Part shown: positions 7,847 to 17,658 of the stretch, in pieces
Position numbering within the stretch: position 1 is the stretch's first letter
How the letters are laid out: every line of letters starts with the position of its first letter
Assembly: GCA_020632715.1 (NCBI GenBank)
Contig: JACKFA010000001.1
Coordinates: forward strand, 1,178,001 to 1,242,000
DNA: 64,000 nt
Direction of reading: 5' to 3'
Source of the DNA: Deltaproteobacteria bacterium
GTDB lineage: Bacteria > Myxococcota_A > UBA9042 > PHBI01
Notes under the pieces: model-generated
What the model saw: the letters and a program-made list of their open reading frames with translations, nothing else
Told to the model about the DNA's origin: nothing
Databases searched by the model: none
Made by a program: the position numbers and the translations under genes

Positions 7847-8935
7847 TCAGCGGCCGCAGTAGCCCACGAGCTCGACGTACGCCCGCCCGCTCGCGCCCCC
7901 GCTCACCGTCGCGGCCCCCTCCCAGTACGACACCGGATCCCCGGCGACCTCCTGGTCGTCCTGCACCGGGTCCACCTCGAGCACGAGGTCGCCCGCGCGC
8001 ACGCGCCACCCCACCGGGTAGACGCAGCTCGTGCCGGGCTTCTCCCAGGTGCGCGTCTCCTCGACCGAGACGTCGCCGCCGTCGTAGTGCGTCGTCCGGC
8101 AGTCCGCGTCGGTCAGCTCCGCGAACGTCACGAGCCCGCCTCCCGGGAGCGGGAGCCGGTAGACCATCAGCTCGCGCCCGTCGTCGAGCTGCGCGCCGAG
8201 CCAGTCCCAGCGCGGCCCCTCGGTCGCCACGAGCACCCCCCACTGGTGGTCGAACCACGCCGTGCCCGCGACCGCGAGCGTCTCGCCGCCGAGCCGCAGC
8301 GTCCCCGTCGCGCGCATCCGCGGCCGCGCGTAGTACCACGTGTAGACGCCGCCGCCGTAGTCGACGTAGCCGCTCCCGTGGCGGACGACCGGCCCCTTGA
8401 CGTCGACGAGCTCGAGCTCGAGCTCGGCGTCCTCGAACGCCGAGCGCAGCGTGTCCCGGCCGCCGCCCGTGGCGACGCTCGCCCCGCCGAGGTCCTGCGT
8501 GACGCCGTCCGCGCGGACCTCCCCGCCCTCGACGCCGAAGTCGACGTGCTGCCGGAAGCGGCCGCTCGCCGGGTCCGACAGCGTGCGGTGCCCGACGATG
8601 ATCCCCTGGCCAGGCGCGCCCGCGTAGAGGAGCGTCACCTGGAAGCCGAACCAGCGGCCGTCCTCGGCCTGGAGGTGGCCCGTCCAGTAGAGCCACTCGG
8701 TCGGCTCGTCGTGGCGGGCGTCGTCGGCCGGGAGCACGACCGCCGCACCCGCAGGCAGCTCGCAGAGGGTCCCCGGGGCGACCACGTCGTCGCCGCCGCC
8801 GTCTCCGAGCGCGTCCCCCGCCGCGACCGCGTCGCCGCCGTGGTTGCCGCCGCCCTCGCCGCACGCGCCGAGGCCCGCGGCGAGCGCCGCCACGACGAGT
8901 CCGGTCACGAGCGCGCGGTCGAGGTGCATGACCAC
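7847..8935 (-). CDS. Lipoprotein with AttH/CrtC-like lipocalin domain
   Basis: A 362-residue predicted lipoprotein: signal peptide, lipobox GLGAC, Gly/Asp linker. A domain of the AttH/hydroxyneurosporene-hydratase (CrtC) type follows. Diagnostic segments are EWLYWTGHLQAEDGRWFGFQ and the FDHQWG motif, which in this family contributes to the barrel interior. WYYARPRMRATGTLRLGG is also typical. The fold binds hydrophobic molecules, and the CrtC branch hydrates carotenoids. No other carotenoid gene is nearby, so enzymatic assignment is not warranted. Stands between the frameshifted SRPBCC gene and a secreted protein on the same strand. Confidence 0.75.
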   Translation of the reverse strand: MVMHLDRALVTGLVVAALAAGLGACGEGGGNHGGDAVAAGDALGDGGGDDVVAPGTLCELPAGAAVVLPADDARHDEPTEWLYWTGHLQAEDGRWFGFQVTLLYAGAPGQGIIVGHRTLSDPASGRFRQHVDFGVEGGEVRADGVTQDLGGASVATGGGRDTLRSAFEDAELELELVDVKGPVVRHGSGYVDYGGGVYTWYYARPRMRATGTLRLGGETLAVAGTAWFDHQWGVLVATEGPRWDWLGAQLDDGRELMVYRLPLPGGGLVTFAELTDADCRTTHYDGGDVSVEETRTWEKPGTSCVYPVGWRVRAGDLVLEVDPVQDDQEVAGDPVSYWEGAATVSGGASGRAYVELVGYCGR

Positions 8936-8982
8936 GCTCCTACCGCGCGCCGCGGGTCGATGGAAGGCCCGGCCGAGGATGC

Positions 8983-9648
8983 TCAGTACGTCTGCCGCTT
9001 GTGCTTCGCCCAGACGCGCTTCGCGTGCTCGAGCAGCGCCGGCGGCGCCTTCCGGAAGTCCGCCTTGAAGTCGCCGCCGATGATCTCGCCGTCGCCGATG
9101 TCGACGGCGGCCTCACCGCGGAGCGCCCACTTCTTGTCCTTCTGGAGCACGAGCACCTTCATCGAGCGCGGGCTGATGTCGCCGACGCACGCGGTCTGAT
9201 AGGCGATGGTCAGCTCGCCGACGCCGTCCCCGTCGGCGTCGCCGACCCCGCTCGCCCCCGGGATGAAGGCCGCGTAGAGGTCGAGCGGGCACGGCTGCAC
9301 CGACTCGATGATCTTCTGTACCCGCGTGAGCTTCCCGCCCTTGTCGAGGAAGGTCCCGACGTGGAGGCTCTTGCTCTCGTAGCGCTCGCCGTCCTTCACG
9401 CCCTCCTTCCCGGTCGTCGCGAAGACGGCGACGTTGTCGCCCGCGGCGTCCGTCCAGCGGATCACGCGCTCGACCTTCACGGCGAGGTCGTTGCCGGTCA
9501 CGAGCTTGAGATCGAGCCCCTTCGGCGCGGCCCCGCTCGTGTCCTCCTTCACGGTGGCGGTGACGTCGCCCGCGTGGGCGACGCCCACCGTGGCGAGGAG
9601 AGCGGCGAACGCGGACGCGGCGGTGAGGTGACGCAACGAGAGGCGCAT
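8983..9648 (-). CDS. Secreted protein of unknown function
   Basis: A 221-residue protein with a Sec signal peptide (AALLATVGVAHAG, cleavage after AHA at about 26). The mature part is beta-rich. It has a central Asp-rich loop, GDADGDGVGELTIAY, that looks like an FG-GAP/EF-type calcium loop, and two cysteines (VQPCPLD and AYQTACVG). It resembles a family annotated elsewhere in bacterial genomes as surface or polysaccharide-associated, but I cannot name its function. The C-terminus (AKHKRQTY) is basic. ATG at 9648. It is probably a periplasmic or surface protein. Confidence 0.65.
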   Translation of the reverse strand: MRLSLRHLTAASAFAALLATVGVAHAGDVTATVKEDTSGAAPKGLDLKLVTGNDLAVKVERVIRWTDAAGDNVAVFATTGKEGVKDGERYESKSLHVGTFLDKGGKLTRVQKIIESVQPCPLDLYAAFIPGASGVGDADGDGVGELTIAYQTACVGDISPRSMKVLVLQKDKKWALRGEAAVDIGDGEIIGGDFKADFRKAPPALLEHAKRVWAKHKRQTY

Positions 9649-9747
9649 GGCGAAGAGGCTCCGGTGATGGGTGGGATGTCTCCGCCCGGAGTCTCCCAGC
9701 GCCGACCGCCCCGAGTCAATCGCCGCCTGCGCCGTGTAGGGTGCGCG

Positions 9748-10389
9748 TCAGAGGCGCTCGCCGAACGCGTCGAGCCGCGCCCGGTCGACCGCGATGAGGT
9801 TCACGAAGATCCAGCGGTCCACCTCCCAGAGGAGGTCCGCCACCACGACCTGCCCGTCGAGCGGCACCACCTCGACCCAGCGCCGCGCGAGCCCGTCGCC
9901 GCCCGGCACCCCGGTCGCCCTGACGTCGCCGAGCGCCTCGCCCGCCGCCCGCCACGCCGCCACCGCGCGCGCCCGGAGCCCCGTCGCGCCGAAGTAGAAC
10001 GCGCGCGCCTCGGCGTCGCCGACGAGGTCCTCGACGTGGTCCTCGGCGTCCCGCGACGAGAGCGCGAGGATCGTGCGCAGATCCTCGGCCGCCCAGGCGG
10101 TCAGGACCTGCCGCACGAGCGCGTGGGAGGCCCTCGCCTCCGCGCTCGGCGCGGGCTCGGTCGGCGTCGTCGGCTCAGTCGGCTCCGTCGGGGTCGTCGG
10201 CTCCGTCGGCGTCACAGGCTCCGTCGGCGTCACAGGCTCCGTCGGGGTCACGGGATCGACCGGGCCCCCGCCGACCGGCGCCGGCACGTCGGCCCCGCCC
10301 TGACACGCGCCGGCCGCGAGCGCCACGGCCCCGAGCACCGCGGCCACCGCCGCGCCTCGCCTCCAGAAGCTCGTCACCGACTGCATCAT
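9748..10389 (-). CDS. Lipoprotein with Pro-Thr-Glu repeat linker
   Basis: A 213-residue lipoprotein. The lipobox is LAAGAC and a linker of tandem PTEPVTPTEP units follows. The C-terminal domain of about 130 residues (VRQVLTAWAAEDLRTILALS to IAVDRARLDAFGERL) looks like an NTF2-like/SnoaL-type alpha+beta domain. I chose the ATG at 10389 because GGAGAGGAGC precedes it. An ATG at 10431 overlaps the stop of the upstream giant gene and would add fourteen polar residues ahead of the signal peptide. Either start makes the gene the second member of a coupled pair with the Cys-repeat protein. The repeat DNA at about 10.18-10.26 kb could change copy number. Confidence 0.7.
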   Translation of the reverse strand: MMQSVTSFWRRGAAVAAVLGAVALAAGACQGGADVPAPVGGGPVDPVTPTEPVTPTEPVTPTEPTTPTEPTEPTTPTEPAPSAEARASHALVRQVLTAWAAEDLRTILALSSRDAEDHVEDLVGDAEARAFYFGATGLRARAVAAWRAAGEALGDVRATGVPGGDGLARRWVEVVPLDGQVVVADLLWEVDRWIFVNLIAVDRARLDAFGERL

Positions 10390-10427
10390 CCGCTCCTCTC
10401 CAGCCGCGCGCTCCGTCACGGCGCGGC

Positions 10428-13400
10428 TCATGGGTACACCTCGTCGGGGGTCGCGCCGTCGCTCGGCAGCGTCGTCGCCCCGGCGGGCTCGTCGTAGTCG
10501 CACGTCGCCTCGACGTTGATGACCGCGTGGTAGCCGGGCACGCGGAGCCCGACCGCGCCGACCTCCGTGAGATCGCCGGCCACGACGAAGCCGAACTGGT
10601 CCATGTTCTGGAGGGTCACCGCCGCGAACGGCGCGAGGATGCTCGCCTCCGCGGCCACCCCCTCGAGCAGGAGCTCGGTCGTGTCCGGGAAGTTCCAGAG
10701 CGTCTTCCAGTACGGGAACTTGTTGATGAGGTTCGTCCCGCGGAGCGCCACCGCCCCCGGCGTCGCGCGCCCCGCCGCGTTCACCCAGTTCACGAGCAGC
10801 GTCGTCGACGGCGCCTGGATGACGCTCCCGTCCGCGAGCGTCACCGCCCGCCCGCAGCGCGGCACCGGCAGCGTCTGCTGGTTCACGAACGGCCCGTAGC
10901 TCGTGACCATCGCGGCGAGGTCCACCTCGTAGATCACGAGCGGATCGGGGTCGCCCGCGCCCACCGGGCACGCGACGCTCCCGGCCGGCGGCGGCGGGAA
11001 GTCGATCCCGCCCCAGCTGTGCACGATCGCCTCGACCGGCGCCGGCGCCGTGATCCCCGCGAAATACTGGCTCAGCGTCCGGAAACGCTGGCACGTCGCC
11101 GCGAAGGAGAGCGGGTTCCCCGCGCGGGGGGCGCCCCCCTCGAGGTACGTCAGGTTCCCGCCGACCCCCGCGAGCGCGAGCGCCGGATCGAGCACGGTCA
11201 CGACCGAGCCGAAGACGTTGCCGTCGATCGCCTCGACGGCCGCCCCCACGTAGAGCACGTCGAGCGGCTCCCCCGCGTTCTGCACGTGGTAGTCGGAGCC
11301 CTTCCGGCCCTGCCGCCCCTGCAGATCCCACACGTCGTACACGGTCTCGCCCGGCGCCGCCGGCTCGACGTGCTCGCCGACCGTGAGCGACGCCGGCTGC
11401 CCCCACCGCTCGACGAAGAGGTTCCCGGCGACCCCGACCACGCCGCGCGCGTCGGTGAAGCCGTCCACGTCGCCGCACGCGAAGAGGTTCCAGCTCACGT
11501 CGAGCGGCGCCATCGAGAAGGTGTTGGCCCCGCCTGGGTCGCAGGCGACCGGGCGGTCGATCAGGATGAGCGCCGCCTCGTAGCCGGCGCACGCCCCCGC
11601 CGGGAGCTCGTCGAGCGCCGACGCCGGCGCCCCCGGCCCCGGGAGCGTCGCGAGCGGGTCGCCCGCGTCCGCCGGCACGTAGCGCACCGTGTAGCGCACG
11701 TAGTAGCCGTCGGGCAGCGTCTCGGGCGGCGCCGGATCCGCCGCCGTCAGCGCGACGATCCCGAGCCCGTCGTTCCGCACGAACACGTACGCCGTCGCGC
11801 GCGCCTCCGCGCCGAGCGGCTCGTGCGCGCAGCCGACGCCCGCGACGCAGCTGTCGACCGTGCAGGCGTCCTCGTCGTCGCAGGCGTCGACCGCGCCGGG
11901 CACGCACACGCCGCCCGCGCACACGTCGCCGACCGTGCAGATCTCGCCGTCCTCGCAAGGCTCGTCCCCGCCGATCGGCGTGTACACGCAGCCCGTGTCG
12001 GGGTCGCAGGCGTCCGCCGTGCAGCCCTCGTCGTCGTCGCAGACGACCGCCGCCCCCGGCGCGCACACGCCGTCCGCGCAGGTGTCGCCGTCCGTGCAGG
12101 CGTCGCCGTCGTCGCACGTCCCGCCGTCGCGGTTCGTCGTGACGCAGCCCGTCGCCGGCACGCAGACCTCGTCGGTGCAGGCGTTGTCGTCGTCGCAGTC
12201 GAGCGCCGCCCCCGGCTGGCAGAGCCCGCTCCCGCAGGTGTCGCCCACCGTGCAGAGGCTCCCGTCCTCGCAGTCCCCCTCCCGCGGCGTGAAGACGCAG
12301 CCCACGTCGGGGTCGCAGGCGTCGGTCGTGCAGTCCTCGCCGTCCGAGCACGCGACGTCCCCGCCGCCCGTGCACACCCCGGCGACGCACGCGTCGGGCG
12401 CCGAGCCGAAGCCCGTGCAGGCGTCCTCGTCGTCGCACGTCGTGCCGTCGTCGACCGGCTCGTACACGCAGCTCCCGTCCGCGCCGCAGCCGTCGGTCGT
12501 GCACGGGTTGCCGTCGTCGCAGGTGTTGTCCGTGCCGGCCTGGCACGCGCCGCCGAGGCAGGTGTCCCCGAGCGTGCAGTCGTTCCCGTCGCTGCAGGTC
12601 GCGCCGTCGGCCGGCGTGTTCGTGCAGCCGACCCCGGGGACGCAGGCGTCGTCGGTGCACTCGTTCTGATCGTCGCAGCTCGCCGCGGCGCCCTCGCACG
12701 CCCCCTCGTGGCAGGTCGTGTCGACCGTGCACGGGTCGGCGTCGTCGCAGCCGCCGCCCTCGTTCACCGCGAGGACCGCGCACGCGCCGAGCTCCTCGTC
12801 GCACGAGGCCACGACGCACTCGGGGGCGCCGCCCGCCGCGCAGTCGCGCGCCCCGCCCGCGACGCAGGCGCCGGCCTGGCAGGTGTCGCCGACCGTGCAG
12901 AAGAGCCCGTCCTCACAGCCCCCGCCCTCGTTCGTCGGCGCGTGCACGCAGCCGTCGACCGGGTCGCAGCTGTCGGCGGTGCAGTCGTTGCCGTCGTCGC
13001 AGTCGACGGCGTCGCCGCGCTCGCACACGCCCGCGCTGCAGGTGTCGCCGGTCGAGCAGGCGTCGACGCTGCACGCGACGGCGTCGAGCGGGGCGTGCTG
13101 GCAGCCGAGGTCCACGTCGCAGGTGTCGGCGGTGCACTCGTTGCCGTCGTCGCAGGCGATGGGCGTCCCGACGCAGACCGCGTTCCCGTCGCACTGATCG
13201 CCCTCCGTGCAGTCGCTCTCGTCGTCGCAGGGCGTGCCCGCGGCGGTGCCGACGCTGAGGCAGCTCCCGTCGGGCTGACAGGCGAGCGTCGTGCACGGAT
13301 CCCCGTCGGCGTCGTCGGGGCAGGTGCAGGTGTTGCCGAAGAGGAGCGCGTGCTCGCCGAGGTCGACGACCGTGAGCGTCTGCGACGCGCCGCCGGCCGT

Positions 13401-16049
13401 CGTGGCCGCCCAGGTGCCCTGGGTGTCGGTGGGGATCGCCTCGACGAACGTGTAGTCGCCCGGGTTCAGGAGCACCCGCACGGTGCCGTCGCTCCCGGTG
13501 GTCACGCTGCGGACGCGCGCGCCGTCGCTGTCGAGCACGTCGAAGGTCCAGCCGGAGAGCGTGATCTCGCCGGCGCCCTGCACGCCGTCGGCGTCCACGT
13601 CGAAGAACTTCGTCACGTCGACCGTGCCCGGGCACACGCCGACCGCCTGCGTGAACGCGGTGTCCGCGGGCGGGAGCGACGCCTCGCTCATGACGGCGCG
13701 CGCGTGGAGCGTCGTGCCGGGGGCGCTCGCGGTGGTCAGGAGCACCTCGAACTGCACGGGATCCGCGCCCGCCGGGAGGGCGGCGAGGTGCATCTCGACC
13801 GCGTCCACGTCGGCGAGATCGGCGGGCGGCGTGGTCGAGAGCGCGCCGCCGACGTCGTAGTAGAAGGTCGCCTCGTCCGGGTGGAAGCCGAGGCCGGCGA
13901 ACTCGGACTCCGCCGTCGAGACGCCGTCCGCCGTGCCGGGGATGGCCGCGCGGACGACGATGTCGGCGAGGTCCTCGCCGCCGGTGTTCGCGGCGGTGAT
14001 GACGAAGCGCGGGTAGCGGTCCTCGTAGCAGCCCGGCTCCACGCTCACGCGCATCTCGGACGGCACCTTGATCGTGAACTGGCGGTTCGCCTGCGGGTAG
14101 TAGGTCGCGAGGCGGTTCTCGGCGTCCTGGTGCGCGGTGAAGGTGACCTTCGCGTTGCTCGAGAAGCCGTAGGACTCGCTGACGGTGAAGTGCAGGCGCA
14201 GGCGGATGCAGCCGTTCGACACGTTCTCGAGGCGGTAGGGGTCATCCGCCGAGCCGAAGGTCCACACCATCGGGTTCGAGCCGAGGACGGGCTCCGTGTA
14301 CGTCGTCGGCGTCGTGCAGGCGCCCGAGCTCACGAAGATCGTGTCGTAGCTGTCGATGGTGACGCCCGGCGGGATGTCGAGGATCGCCGTCGGGTTCAGC
14401 GGGCGCGTGTAGGAGGTGCTGCGCTGGAGGCCGAAGCTCACGACCCCGCTCTCGCCGGGCTGGAGGAGCTGCGGCGAGGTGAGGTAGCCGCTCGCGGCGA
14501 TGGCCGACATCGACGGCCGGCTGGTCGAGTAGATCGGGTGGGTCTCGGTGTCCTCGAAGCGCACGGCCGTCGTGCCCGCGATGGGGAACGGCGCCTCGCC
14601 CGTGAGGACCGCGGTGTTCGTGATGATGTAGGGCTCGGGCTCCCCCTCGGGGATGAAGCCGAGCGGCACGGTCGTGTAGAAGGTCGCGCTGAAGTTCTGG
14701 ATCCCGCTCGAGTCGCCCCACTGCGCCGCGTACCAGAGGATGTGCGTCGCGTCGGCCCGGCGCCCCATGACGCAGTCGCCCGCGGCCTCGTAGCCGAGCA
14801 GCTCCGCCACGGTGAGATCGCCCACCTGGTCCGGGAGGTAGCAGGAGTAGACGACGAAGTCGGAGGGCGAGACCCCCGTCACGGTCGGGTGGAGCGTGGT
14901 CCCCTCGGGGAGCCGGTCCTGCACGAGCACGTCGGTGTAGGGGAAGGCCCCCTTCGCGGGCGCGGCCGAGACGGTCCACGTGGGCGACGTCTCCTCGCCC
15001 TGCGCGCCGCCGTCGCTCTTGTTGAAGCTCCCGCCGGTGCCGCACGCGTCGCCCGTCGTGTTGGCGGGCGGGGCGATGGTCGTCGTGAGCCCGGCGTGGT
15101 GGGGGACGGTGTCGGTCGCGGTGACCTCGACGGCGTCGAACTCGGCGCCGGTGCGATAGCCCGCGGCGGTCGTGTCGACCGGGATCTCGGCGCACGGGAC
15201 GAAGAGGCGGAGGTAGAAGTAGCTCGTGTAGGCCGTGGACGTGGCGCCGGGCGAGCCGAGCGCGTGCGGCACGTGCATCACGATGTCGCCGCCCTTCGAG
15301 ACCCACGGCGTCTGCGTCTGCTCGAAGGTGTAGGTCGCGTTGTTGCTGTAGGCCTCGACGAAGACGACGTCGGCGGGCAGGTGGACCGTCATGTACGAGC
15401 CGGGCTCGACGCGCGCCGTGCCGGTGTTCCGCGCGCGGAGCTGCTGCAGGTAGAGGTAGCCGGTCTCGCCGGTCTCCGGGTTCGTCACGAAGAGGTTGTT
15501 CGACGCGCCGCCGCCGTTCGTGGCGTTCTGGAAGGCCACGATCGCCGAGCTCTGGACGATGATGCCGTCCTCCACGGGGCCGACCGCGACCGCGGAGGTC
15601 TCGCCGATGGGGGTCGTGTAGAGCGGGCTCGTGAGCGTGCCGCTGAAGTCGGCGAGCGTGCCGTCGGGCCAGGCGTAGCGGTCGAGGCGCGCGAGGACGG
15701 TGATGGTGCCCGCGAGGCCGCCACCCGCGTCGAGGGCGGGGTTCCCGAAGGTGCAGGTGGTGCCACCGGTCGTCGCGTTGGCGGCGCAGGCCTGCTCGGG
15801 GAACGTGTCGGCCTCGAGGGTGGTCGTGATGATGGTCACGTGCGCCGGGAGCTCGAGCGTCACGACGACGTCGTCGTAGGTGCCGCCGTTGAGGCTGTAC
15901 GCGGCGTTGACGTTGAACTGCACGTTGGGCGCGAGCACGTCCGGGACGTCGAGCACGAGGTCGGTCTGGGCGGCGGCCGTGCCGGCGAGGGTGAGGAGCA
16001 GGAGCCCCGTCACCCCGAGGGCGAGGGAGAGCTTCGCGAGCGCGCGCAT
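10428..16049 (-). CDS. Giant secreted protein: SdrD-B-like, Cys-rich repeats and choice-of-anchor A domain
   Basis: 1873 residues in one intact frame. A signal peptide ends at about residue 27 (AGTAAAQ). Residues 30-800 are beta-rich, DUF11-like material (LVLDVPDVLAPNVQFNVNAA). An SdrD-B-like domain at about 810-905 carries VTKFFDVDADGVQGAGEI and GWTFDVLDSDG. Residues 906-1416 alternate two Cys-rich unit types, CDDGNxCTxDxCDPxxGC and CxDGxxCTxGDTCxxGxC: about ten of the first and nine of the second. The C-terminal 450 residues fit a choice-of-anchor A domain (NTFSMAPLDVSWNLFACGDV, VVGVAGNLFVERW, ASILAPFAAVTLQNMDQFG). The expected location is the cell surface or matrix. It is followed with ATG/stop overlap or near-overlap by a lipoprotein gene that may anchor or export it. 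Confidence 0.85.
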   Translation of the reverse strand: MRALAKLSLALGVTGLLLLTLAGTAAAQTDLVLDVPDVLAPNVQFNVNAAYSLNGGTYDDVVVTLELPAHVTIITTTLEADTFPEQACAANATTGGTTCTFGNPALDAGGGLAGTITVLARLDRYAWPDGTLADFSGTLTSPLYTTPIGETSAVAVGPVEDGIIVQSSAIVAFQNATNGGGASNNLFVTNPETGETGYLYLQQLRARNTGTARVEPGSYMTVHLPADVVFVEAYSNNATYTFEQTQTPWVSKGGDIVMHVPHALGSPGATSTAYTSYFYLRLFVPCAEIPVDTTAAGYRTGAEFDAVEVTATDTVPHHAGLTTTIAPPANTTGDACGTGGSFNKSDGGAQGEETSPTWTVSAAPAKGAFPYTDVLVQDRLPEGTTLHPTVTGVSPSDFVVYSCYLPDQVGDLTVAELLGYEAAGDCVMGRRADATHILWYAAQWGDSSGIQNFSATFYTTVPLGFIPEGEPEPYIITNTAVLTGEAPFPIAGTTAVRFEDTETHPIYSTSRPSMSAIAASGYLTSPQLLQPGESGVVSFGLQRSTSYTRPLNPTAILDIPPGVTIDSYDTIFVSSGACTTPTTYTEPVLGSNPMVWTFGSADDPYRLENVSNGCIRLRLHFTVSESYGFSSNAKVTFTAHQDAENRLATYYPQANRQFTIKVPSEMRVSVEPGCYEDRYPRFVITAANTGGEDLADIVVRAAIPGTADGVSTAESEFAGLGFHPDEATFYYDVGGALSTTPPADLADVDAVEMHLAALPAGADPVQFEVLLTTASAPGTTLHARAVMSEASLPPADTAFTQAVGVCPGTVDVTKFFDVDADGVQGAGEITLSGWTFDVLDSDGARVRSVTTGSDGTVRVLLNPGDYTFVEAIPTDTQGTWAATTAGGASQTLTVVDLGEHALLFGNTCTCPDDADGDPCTTLACQPDGSCLSVGTAAGTPCDDESDCTEGDQCDGNAVCVGTPIACDDGNECTADTCDVDLGCQHAPLDAVACSVDACSTGDTCSAGVCERGDAVDCDDGNDCTADSCDPVDGCVHAPTNEGGGCEDGLFCTVGDTCQAGACVAGGARDCAAGGAPECVVASCDEELGACAVLAVNEGGGCDDADPCTVDTTCHEGACEGAAASCDDQNECTDDACVPGVGCTNTPADGATCSDGNDCTLGDTCLGGACQAGTDNTCDDGNPCTTDGCGADGSCVYEPVDDGTTCDDEDACTGFGSAPDACVAGVCTGGGDVACSDGEDCTTDACDPDVGCVFTPREGDCEDGSLCTVGDTCGSGLCQPGAALDCDDDNACTDEVCVPATGCVTTNRDGGTCDDGDACTDGDTCADGVCAPGAAVVCDDDEGCTADACDPDTGCVYTPIGGDEPCEDGEICTVGDVCAGGVCVPGAVDACDDEDACTVDSCVAGVGCAHEPLGAEARATAYVFVRNDGLGIVALTAADPAPPETLPDGYYVRYTVRYVPADAGDPLATLPGPGAPASALDELPAGACAGYEAALILIDRPVACDPGGANTFSMAPLDVSWNLFACGDVDGFTDARGVVGVAGNLFVERWGQPASLTVGEHVEPAAPGETVYDVWDLQGRQGRKGSDYHVQNAGEPLDVLYVGAAVEAIDGNVFGSVVTVLDPALALAGVGGNLTYLEGGAPRAGNPLSFAATCQRFRTLSQYFAGITAPAPVEAIVHSWGGIDFPPPPAGSVACPVGAGDPDPLVIYEVDLAAMVTSYGPFVNQQTLPVPRCGRAVTLADGSVIQAPSTTLLVNWVNAAGRATPGAVALRGTNLINKFPYWKTLWNFPDTTELLLEGVAAEASILAPFAAVTLQNMDQFGFVVAGDLTEVGAVGLRVPGYHAVINVEATCDYDEPAGATTLPSDGATPDEVYP

Positions 16050-16252
16050 GGGTGCCTCGGCGTGCAGGATCGATGGGAGGGCGAGTCGGAGCCGCCGGTC
16101 TCGATGGGGCGTCCGGGCTCCGCAATGCCCGGACCATCTGTCGGAGGATACGCTTCGAGGCTAGGGCGTTCGACCTATTCGCACAACCCCGAATCCCGAG
16201 GAAATTCGTGCGGGCTGCCCGAGATCGGCCGGGGATGGGCCTCGCGCCGCCC

Positions 16253-17347
16253 TCAGCGCCAGCGCGGGGGCGCCTCGTCGAAGCGGAGCTGCTGCATGAG
16301 GAGCGCCGCCTGCACGCGCGACGACACGCCGAGCTTCCGGAGCAGGTGCTTGATGTGCGTCCGCACCGTCTCCTGCGAGATGAACATCGCCTCGCCGATC
16401 TGCGCCGTGTCGAGGCCGTCGGCGAGCGCCTGCAGGACGCAGATCTCGGCGCTCGTGAGGCCGCGCTCGACGAGCGCGCGCGCGGTCACCGAGGCCCCCG
16501 GGGGCTCGAGGACGACGGCGCCGCCGGGCTCGCCGGGGGTGAGCACCACGCGCACCTCGAGGGTGTCGCGCCGCGTCGGGTGCGGGAGCAGGAGGTGCCG
16601 CCGCGACCACACGAGGCTCCGCGCGCGCAGGGCCGGCGTCGCGTCCGACCAGAGCGGCGAGCTCTGGAGCCGCTCGAGCACCATCGCGACGAGCTCGGTC
16701 GGATCGACCCCCGCGCGGAAGAGCTGCTCGGCGGCGGCCTCGTCGAGGCGCGTGACGCGCCCGTCGCCGTCGAACGCGACGCGCGCGGCGCCGTCGCCGG
16801 GGTCGGGCCCGGCGAGGTGCTCCGGGGCGGCCTCGGCGTCCGCGTGGGTCGCCGCGACGAGCGTCGGGAGCACGTGCGCGAGCACCGCGAGCTCGTCGGG
16901 GCGGAAGTCCCCGTCGGCGGCGGCGCGCGGCAAGACGACGCCGGAGAAGCCGACCTCCCCGTGCGCGCGGCCGGTGAGCCAGAGGCACGCGATGTGGTCC
17001 ATGTCGTGGTCGCGGTAGAACTCGGCGTAGGCGGCGCTCCGCTCGAAGGCGCGGCGCGGGAGGAGGCGCGTCGCGTGGATGACGCGCGGCCGCGGGGCGA
17101 GGCGCGTCGCGGCGAGGTGGCAGGGGTCGCTCGCCGGCTGCGCGACGAGGCCGAAGCGGACGTCGCCGAGGAGCGGATCGAGGCTCCCGCGGACGCCGCG
17201 GAGGCCGTCGCGCTCGTAGCGGTAGTGGTAGGCGCCGATCGCCGGGACGACCTCGGTCACGAGGGCGAGGAGCTCCCGCACGACGGCCGCGTGGTCCGTG
17301 GCCGTGTCGAGGACGTGATCGATGCGGCTGTCGAGCCCGGGATCCAC
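16253..17347 (-). CDS. LuxR-family transcriptional regulator
   Basis: A 364-residue protein. Residues 1-270 have no clear domain match. They carry repeated His/Arg-rich segments and may be a PAS/GAF-like sensor. The C-terminal 65 residues are a LuxR/GerE helix-turn-helix: LTSAEICVLQALADGLDTAQ, then IGEAMFISQETVRTHIKHLL and RKLGVSSRVQAALL. No receiver domain and no autoinducer-binding motif are visible. The start is GTG at 17347, preceded by GTGAGGCGAG. It is transcribed divergently from the DUF4157 gene across 311 bp and lies upstream of the giant secreted-protein gene on the same strand. Regulation of either neighbour is possible but not shown. Confidence 0.8.
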   Translation of the reverse strand: MDPGLDSRIDHVLDTATDHAAVVRELLALVTEVVPAIGAYHYRYERDGLRGVRGSLDPLLGDVRFGLVAQPASDPCHLAATRLAPRPRVIHATRLLPRRAFERSAAYAEFYRDHDMDHIACLWLTGRAHGEVGFSGVVLPRAAADGDFRPDELAVLAHVLPTLVAATHADAEAAPEHLAGPDPGDGAARVAFDGDGRVTRLDEAAAEQLFRAGVDPTELVAMVLERLQSSPLWSDATPALRARSLVWSRRHLLLPHPTRRDTLEVRVVLTPGEPGGAVVLEPPGASVTARALVERGLTSAEICVLQALADGLDTAQIGEAMFISQETVRTHIKHLLRKLGVSSRVQAALLMQQLRFDEAPPRWR

Positions 17348-17658
17348 CCGCTCGCCTCACTGTCGGGGTCGGCCCATGTCCGACCACACCCCGCGCGTCG
17401 TGGCAAGGTTCCGGCGGACGAGCTCTCGGCGCCTCTCGCTCACGGCCGCCCGGAGCGCGGCGCCGCGACGATTCCCCCATTTGAGGTATTCGCGCGCGCC
17501 GTTTTGACACCCCGTCTCGCGGACCCGGATGCTCGGCTCGTGGGGGCGGCGGTCGGCGCCGCGCGAGCGCGCAGTGGCCCGCGTGCGCGCGCGGCGCTCC
17601 GCCGGCGTCTCCCCTCACCCGATCCTCCGCCCACGATGGCGGAAAGGCGCGCGTTCGC
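17348..17658. other. 311-bp divergent intergenic region
   Basis: Separates the LuxR gene (leftward) from the DUF4157 gene (rightward), so it should contain both promoters. The only AT-richer patch is about 17470-17510. It has TTGACA at 17504-17509 in the rightward direction but no good -10 at 17 bp. No inverted repeat stands out. Confidence 0.4.

Noticed and set aside
11820..13340. Regularly spaced DNA repeats that could suggest a CRISPR array
   Set aside because: They are Cys-codon repeats inside one continuous protein frame. Units vary and are not identical direct repeats with unique spacers.
10527..17018. A 2163-codon open frame antisense to the giant secreted protein
   Set aside because: It is Arg/Ala/His-rich with no signal, domain or ribosome site. 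It exists because very GC-rich coding sequence has few stops on the opposite strand.
17504..17509. TTGACA as a promoter for the DUF4157 gene
   Set aside because: No acceptable -10 lies at 16-18 bp, so only the hexamer itself is noted.
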